Position numbers and translations under genes: made by a program
Source: Chloroflexota bacterium
GTDB lineage: Bacteria; Chloroflexota; Ktedonobacteria; Ktedonobacterales; Ktedonobacteraceae
Reading direction: 5' to 3'
Assembly (NCBI GenBank): GCA_005881295.1
Contig: VBHS01000266.1
Span: 1 to 9,886, forward strand
Length of the DNA: 9,886 nt
The notes under the pieces: generated by a model
What the model saw: the letters and a program-made list of their open reading frames with translations, nothing else
What the model was told of the DNA's origin: nothing
Databases searched by the model: none
In this document: positions 6,470 through 9,886 of the stretch, piece after piece
How the letters are laid out: each line of letters starts with the position of its first letter
How positions within the stretch are numbered: position 1 is the stretch's first letter

Positions 6470-7645
6470 GTGGCAACGCAAACGCAAACAAAAGAAGCAA
6501 CAAAGCCTATACCTTGTATCCAGGAACCACCAGTGGTGGGGAGTCTTTTTGCATACAGGCGGGACCGCCTGAGCCTGTTAATGCGTATGATACAGGAATG
6601 CGGTGATGTTAGCTGCTTCCATTTTGGACCCTTCCCTCTTGTTCTCTTCAATACACCGGAGTATGTGCACAACATTTTTGTCGAGCACGCCTACGATTTT
6701 GATAAAGGGGAGGCTATGCATAAGGCATTTCGTCCCCTGATTGGCAATGGAATCTTCATTAGCGAGGGGGATTTCCACCGGAGACAGCGCAAGCTGATAG
6801 CTCCCCCTTTTCAACCCCGGCACATTAGCAGTTATGCAGACCTGATGGTGAAATATAGTGAACAAATTCAACAGGGATGGAAGAATGGGGAGACTGTGGA
6901 TGTGAGTCAAGAGATGACTCAAAAGATGATAGACGAGCGGCGGCCCAATGCTGAAGAGAGAAATGACCTGCTCTCCATCTTATTGCAAGCCAGGGGAGAG
7001 GATGGCAGTCGCATGAGCGATGAGCAGATCAGCGACGAATCGCTTACGCTCTTTGGCGCGGGCCATGAGACAACGGCAACGGCCCTGACATGGGCATGGT
7101 ACCTGCTCGCAACCCATCCCGAGGTCTATCGAGAGATGCAGCACGAGGTGGACAGCGTGCTGCAGGACCGGACTCCGACGTATGCTGACCTCGCTCGTTT
7201 ACCTTACACGCTGCAGGTGTTAAAGGAAACATTGCGCCTCTATCCACCTGCTTACGCGATATCGAGGGTGGCACAGCACGATATTGATATCGATGGCTAC
7301 CTGATCCATAAGAACGAGTACGCGTTGGTTTCCCCTTACACGCTCCATCGCCGTCCAGATTACTTTCCCGATCCGGAGAAGTTCGATCCGCAGCGCTTCA
7401 CGCCGGAAAATGAGAAACTGCTTCCCCGCTATGCCTATATGCCCTTTGGCGCTGGTCCGCGCATCTGCATTGGAAACCATTTTGCCATGTTGGAGGGGCA
7501 CCTTTTGCTGGCTGCACTCGCTCAACGGGTGACCTTTGAATTGGTAGCGGGACAGAAGGTCGCGCCTGACCCGAATGCAACGCTTACGTTGCGACCCAAG
7601 CGTGGGGTGAAGATGATTGTACGACGAAGGGACATGGGCAGGTGA
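6470..7645 (+). CDS. Cytochrome P450 with internal in-frame deletion
   Basis: This is a heme-thiolate monooxygenase of the soluble bacterial, BM3-heme-domain-like type, 391 residues from the GTG at 6470. Most landmarks are present: the C-helix segment HRRQR (103-107), the oxygen-activating I-helix motif AGHETT (197-202), ExxR (Glu253, Arg256), the PERF-like DPQRF (306-310) and the heme loop FGAGPRICIG (326-335) with ligand Cys333. Between EMTQ (148-151) and KMIDERR (152-158) the sequence jumps from the start of helix E to the late G helix. About 60-70 residues are missing compared with relatives of about 450-460 residues. These normally carry helices E and F, the F-G loop and much of G, which cap the substrate channel. 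Folding or activity is therefore doubtful. GTG at 6470 is preferred to TTG at 6440 because GGAGGAAAGAG (6451-6461) precedes it; the GGAGG core is 14 bases away. No redox partner is adjacent. Confidence 0.88.
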   Translation: MATQTQTKEATKPIPCIQEPPVVGSLFAYRRDRLSLLMRMIQECGDVSCFHFGPFPLVLFNTPEYVHNIFVEHAYDFDKGEAMHKAFRPLIGNGIFISEGDFHRRQRKLIAPPFQPRHISSYADLMVKYSEQIQQGWKNGETVDVSQEMTQKMIDERRPNAEERNDLLSILLQARGEDGSRMSDEQISDESLTLFGAGHETTATALTWAWYLLATHPEVYREMQHEVDSVLQDRTPTYADLARLPYTLQVLKETLRLYPPAYAISRVAQHDIDIDGYLIHKNEYALVSPYTLHRRPDYFPDPEKFDPQRFTPENEKLLPRYAYMPFGAGPRICIGNHFAMLEGHLLLAALAQRVTFELVAGQKVAPDPNATLTLRPKRGVKMIVRRRDMGR

Positions 7646-7667
7646 GGCATCTGGGCTGAAATTGTAA

Positions 7668-7721
7668 GGACAAAAGCAAGAGAGTACTACCTTTGCGGGT
7701 AGTACTCTCTTGCTTTTGTCC
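7668..7721. terminator. Perfect 24-bp-stem hairpin between convergent genes, likely bidirectional terminator
   Basis: Arms 7668-7691 and 7698-7721 are perfect reverse complements of 24 bases around a 6-base loop (TTTGCG). The hairpin begins 22 bases after the P450 stop and 11 bases after the lipoprotein stop on the other strand, the expected place for a shared terminator. No U-tract follows the stem on either strand; the only T-run (CTTTTG) is inside the arm. It may work as an mRNA-end stabiliser or a strong roadblock instead. It could also be one copy of a dispersed palindromic repeat, which cannot be told from one window. Confidence 0.6.
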
Positions 7722-7732
7722 CCATGTATTGC

Positions 7733-8674
7733 TTAGCTAAAGACGGTGGTAGGATCATTGGTGGGGATGGCGCTCGTCGGGGGGGTGATAGCGACAGATT
7801 CGTTGAATTTGCTCAGGTCGACGACAGAATCAAATTTGGTGGTGATGTTGGATGGGACGACAACGGTAGTAACCGTTGGCGTCAGGTACTGGCCCAGCGT
7901 ACTGGTGTCTGCGCTGAGATTGAATTTGAGCTCTGTACGATGGATGTAGGCTGTCGCCTCATCGATCCAGAGGTCAACAGTTGAGCTGAAGGCCTTTGTA
8001 TGATCGATGATTGCGTCCAGGTTTTGCTGGCCAAGGATGTCGAGCAACTGTTGATTGTTGCTGAGGAACTGTTTCAGGGCTACCTGGTCAAGGGCAATGG
8101 TGATATGGCGCAAGTTTTGGCCGTTTAAGGACTCTACGCCGTTGTCAGTGATTTTGGTATGTTGCAGCAGGCCAATCAACAACGACAAGTCGGGGTTGTT
8201 AATCCCTGAAAATGGATTATCGACATAGCCTTTGAGCGCACTTTTGTCCAGTACATACCACTGTCCTTTGGCATTCTGGATATAGACCTTTTCTCCCTGG
8301 ACGATTTGGGCGAGGTTACTGGTCGTATTGGTGCCATTGGTGATGTTCTGCGTGACGTTGAATTGCATGGCCTCCTGGTTAGGCAGCGCCTCGTCCCCGG
8401 TCCCTGTCAGGCTAAAAGTTCCATTGCTGACGACAGGTGTGCTGCTGGTTGTTGGGGTTGCTGTACTTGAGGTCACTGCCTGCCCGGAGCCATTGGCTTT
8501 CAGGTCGACATGCGCGGAGTTGAGCTTGCTCATGGCGGTTGAGCTATTTTGCAGCAATTGGAGGACGGTGAGGCTACTGCCGCCTGTCCCACCGGTTGAG
8601 GGGCTGCACGCGCTGATGATCAGCAGTATAGCTGCCAGCGCGATAAACAAGATCGCGGGTCTCTTATGTATCAT
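7733..8674 (-). CDS. LppX/LprAFG-like surface lipoprotein
   Basis: This is a probable lipoprotein of 313 residues. The N-terminus has basic residues (HKR, 3-5), a hydrophobic stretch (7-20) and a lipobox ISAC with Cys23 as the lipidated residue, followed by a Ser/Gly-rich spacer. The mature part resembles the LppX/LprG fold. It has an early helix on the pattern LLQNSSTAMSKLNSAHVDL, strands ending in GTFSLTGTGDEAL, EKVYIQNAKGQWYVLDKS, a middle helix rich in Leu and Gln, and VDLWIDEATAYIHRTELKF. In mycobacteria this fold carries lipids in a hydrophobic pocket; the ligand here is unknown. Thr, Ser and Asn are abundant, especially in a low-complexity loop (about 67-85). The ATG at 8674 is chosen over the TTG at 8680 because AAGGAG (8683-8688, minus strand) lies eight bases from the ATG but only two from the TTG. 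It is a single gene, convergent with the P450. Confidence 0.8.
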   Translation of the reverse strand: MIHKRPAILFIALAAILLIISACSPSTGGTGGSSLTVLQLLQNSSTAMSKLNSAHVDLKANGSGQAVTSSTATPTTSSTPVVSNGTFSLTGTGDEALPNQEAMQFNVTQNITNGTNTTSNLAQIVQGEKVYIQNAKGQWYVLDKSALKGYVDNPFSGINNPDLSLLIGLLQHTKITDNGVESLNGQNLRHITIALDQVALKQFLSNNQQLLDILGQQNLDAIIDHTKAFSSTVDLWIDEATAYIHRTELKFNLSADTSTLGQYLTPTVTTVVVPSNITTKFDSVVDLSKFNESVAITPPTSAIPTNDPTTVFS

Positions 8675-8722
8675 TGTCAATTCTCCTTGATGTGATAAGT
8701 GAATATAAGCATAGAAAAGGAT

Positions 8723-8746
8723 TTAAGTAGTTATAGTTCTACTTAA
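8723..8746. repeat. Inverted repeat TTAAGTAG / CTACTTAA upstream of the lipoprotein gene
   Basis: Perfect 8-base arms (8723-8730 and 8739-8746) flank an 8-base AT-rich centre. They lie about 50-70 bases upstream of the lipoprotein start in a divergent gap. This could be an operator for the lipoprotein gene, or a chance palindrome in AT-rich DNA. No convincing promoter hexamers were found around it. Confidence 0.25.
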
Positions 8747-8821
8747 GTTAACGGCCCAGCGGGGTTTGAAGTTTCTATTACTCAATGTAAGGGAAAAGTA
8801 CCTACCGCCTCTTCTCAACCA

Positions 8822-8830
8822 TGTTATAAT
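8822..8830 (+). promoter_or_regulatory. Extended -10 promoter (TGTTATAAT) for the SbcC-like gene
   Basis: A perfect TATAAT (8825-8830) is preceded by TG plus one base (8822-8824), the extended -10 arrangement that can work without a -35 box. No good -35 is present. Transcription from here would leave about 120 bases before the ATG at 8957. Confidence 0.45.
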
Positions 8831-8844
8831 GCGCGTGAATGCGC

Positions 8845-8884
8845 TGGCTATTTCCACTTTCTTGTTGATAGATGAGAATAGCCA
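8845..8884 (+). promoter_or_regulatory. Leader hairpin upstream of the SbcC-like gene
   Basis: TGGCTATT (8845-8852) and AATAGCCA (8877-8884) are perfect 8-base complementary arms with a 24-base loop, lying within the predicted 5' leader. The loop is long and there is no T-run directly after the stem, so it does not look like a standard attenuator. Any regulatory role is speculative. Confidence 0.2.
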
Positions 8885-8956
8885 ATTGGGAGAGATGCGT
8901 TGTCCTTTCATATTTTTTAAGCTGTTCCATTGTTGGGAAGGCCGGGTTCCATCGCT

Positions 8957-9886
8957 ATGCTGATTACACGTGTTGAGTTGGAGAATATTAAAAGCTACCG
9001 CCAGGTCAACCTGGATTTTCGCCGCGGCACTACTGCCATCAGTGGAGTCAATGGCGCAGGTAAAACGACGGTTGTCGAGGCCATTGGTTTCGCTCTCTTC
9101 GATTTTTTGCTTTATAACCAGGCGCAGTTCGTGCGTGAGGGCGAAAAGTATGGGCGTATCGTGATCCATTTGATTGGAAGCGATGATCGTGTCTACACTG
9201 TAGAACGGCGTTGCGGCGCGGGGGCCTACTGGTTCATCTATGACCAGGAGGCGGATTACCGTGTTGAGCAGCGAACAGATGTGTTGGATAAACTGCATGA
9301 ACTCTTTGGCATCGACCGCGAACGCTCTCTAAAAGCTCTGTTCAGAGATGCTCTTGGTGTACCTCAAGGCTTTTTCACCTCTATTTTCCTGGAAGGAGCG
9401 AGCGATCGTAAGCTGAAGTTTGATGCGCTGCTGCAGATAGAAGACTACAAGAACGCGGCGGATTATTTGCTGGAGGTACAAAAAGAGTATAGAGAGCAGG
9501 TGCAGGTACAACTTTCTGAGATCCAACGCCTGGAATTTGAGACACGCGAACTTGAAGATTGGCGTGGGAAACTGAAGGGATTGCGTGAAATCGATCAACA
9601 GCAGACGACGCAGATTACGCAATGGACACAGCAGCTCGAGCAGTTGGAAGTGCGTTCTACGTTGCTGACAAAACAACGTGATGAATTGAGACAGTTGGAG
9701 AACCGTTTCGAAAAAAATAAGCACACTTACGAATCGACCCGGCTTCGCCTTGGGGAACGGAAGAACGAGCTTGACCTGGCACGTACGGCAACGCGGGTGG
9801 TTGAGGAGAGTCGTGCAGACTACCAGCGCTATCAAAGGGCGGAAGAACTGCTTAAGCAACTGCGCCTGGACGCGCAGAAGCGCAAT
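8957..9886 (+). CDS. sbcC: SbcC/Rad50-type SMC ATPase, N-terminal part (runs off window)
   Basis: This open frame runs from ATG 8957 to the last base without a stop, giving 310 codons; it is 3'-incomplete. It encodes the N-terminal ATPase half and the start of the coiled coil of a Rad50/SbcC-like protein, the partner of the SbcD/Mre11 nuclease in processing DNA ends and hairpins. Evidence: the opening MLITRVELENIKSYR (1-15), Walker A GVNGAGKTT (30-38) with Lys36, FALFD, and a Q-loop region PQGFFTSIFLEG (136-147). From about 165 there is a long Gln/Glu/Leu/Arg-rich coiled coil. The Walker B, signature and zinc-hook parts lie beyond the window. No clear Shine-Dalgarno sits in front of the ATG (GGGAAGG is 16 bases away). 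TTG codons at 8930 and 8933 are in frame, but the family start fits 8957. It is divergent from the lipoprotein gene. Confidence 0.85.
   Translation, partial: MLITRVELENIKSYRQVNLDFRRGTTAISGVNGAGKTTVVEAIGFALFDFLLYNQAQFVREGEKYGRIVIHLIGSDDRVYTVERRCGAGAYWFIYDQEADYRVEQRTDVLDKLHELFGIDRERSLKALFRDALGVPQGFFTSIFLEGASDRKLKFDALLQIEDYKNAADYLLEVQKEYREQVQVQLSEIQRLEFETRELEDWRGKLKGLREIDQQQTTQITQWTQQLEQLEVRSTLLTKQRDELRQLENRFEKNKHTYESTRLRLGERKNELDLARTATRVVEESRADYQRYQRAEELLKQLRLDAQKRN

Noticed and set aside
6440..6472. TTG at 6440 as the P450 start
   Set aside because: It would translate the ribosome binding sequence itself (GAGGAGGAAAGA) into a charged leader. GTG 6470 lies downstream of that sequence.
7668..7721. 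The hairpin as an insertion-sequence end or CRISPR repeat
   Set aside because: There is a single copy in the window, with no transposase gene, target-site duplication or spacer array nearby.
8723..9298. 191-codon minus-strand open frame across the sbcC start and upstream gap
   Set aside because: It is antisense to the clear Walker A-containing SbcC frame and has no recognisable protein features. It exists because the sbcC codons leave that strand open.
9329..9859. 176-codon minus-strand open frame
   Set aside because: Antisense to the SbcC coiled coil. Its Leu/Gln/Phe-rich translation is the expected shadow of Gln/Lys/Glu-rich codons.

Overview
The window looks like chromosome from a free-living, medium-GC bacterium with a large genome. 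The gene mix is a eukaryote-like Ser/Thr kinase with a C-terminal membrane anchor, a P450 monooxygenase, an LppX/LprG-like lipoprotein, ROK proteins and a Rad50/SbcC ATPase. Together with the protein style, this suggests Chloroflexota, perhaps Ktedonobacteria. That assignment is inference from gene style, not from a marker gene. No RNA gene, CRISPR array, insertion sequence or phage gene is visible.

Layout. (1) 1-2149, plus strand: a tight run of three genes, namely an alpha/beta-hydrolase-fold protein whose 5' part is interrupted by an in-frame stop, an isoaspartyl peptidase/L-asparaginase, and a small MazG-type nucleotide pyrophosphohydrolase. (2) 4451-2173, minus strand: a ROK-family sugar-kinase-like protein followed 26 bases later by a membrane-anchored protein with a kinase fold. 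Both lack key catalytic residues. (3) 4452-4690: a divergent control region with a good promoter and several short palindromes. (4) 4691-5188, plus strand: a two-helix membrane protein with a PH-like cytosolic tail. (5) 6356-5214, minus strand: a ModC-like ABC transporter ATPase with no permease beside it. (6) 6470-7645, plus strand: a cytochrome P450 that keeps its heme, I-helix and ExxR motifs but lacks about 60-70 residues of the E-F-G helix region. (7) 7668-7721: a 54-base perfect hairpin between convergent genes. (8) 8674-7733, minus strand: a lipoprotein. (9) 8957 to the window end, plus strand: the N-terminal 310 residues of an SbcC/Rad50-type ATPase, open at the window edge.

No dedicated new defence or mobile system is evident. 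The unusual theme is that four enzyme-fold proteins in 8 kb carry lesions at catalytic or core positions: a hydrolase with Gly at the nucleophile elbow, a pseudokinase, a ROK protein with Asn for the catalytic Asp, and a P450 with an internal in-frame deletion. The ROK and pseudokinase pair sits in one operon and could be a sensing module. The hydrolase and P450 look more like decaying or redundant copies. All of these are readings of one sequence without alignments.
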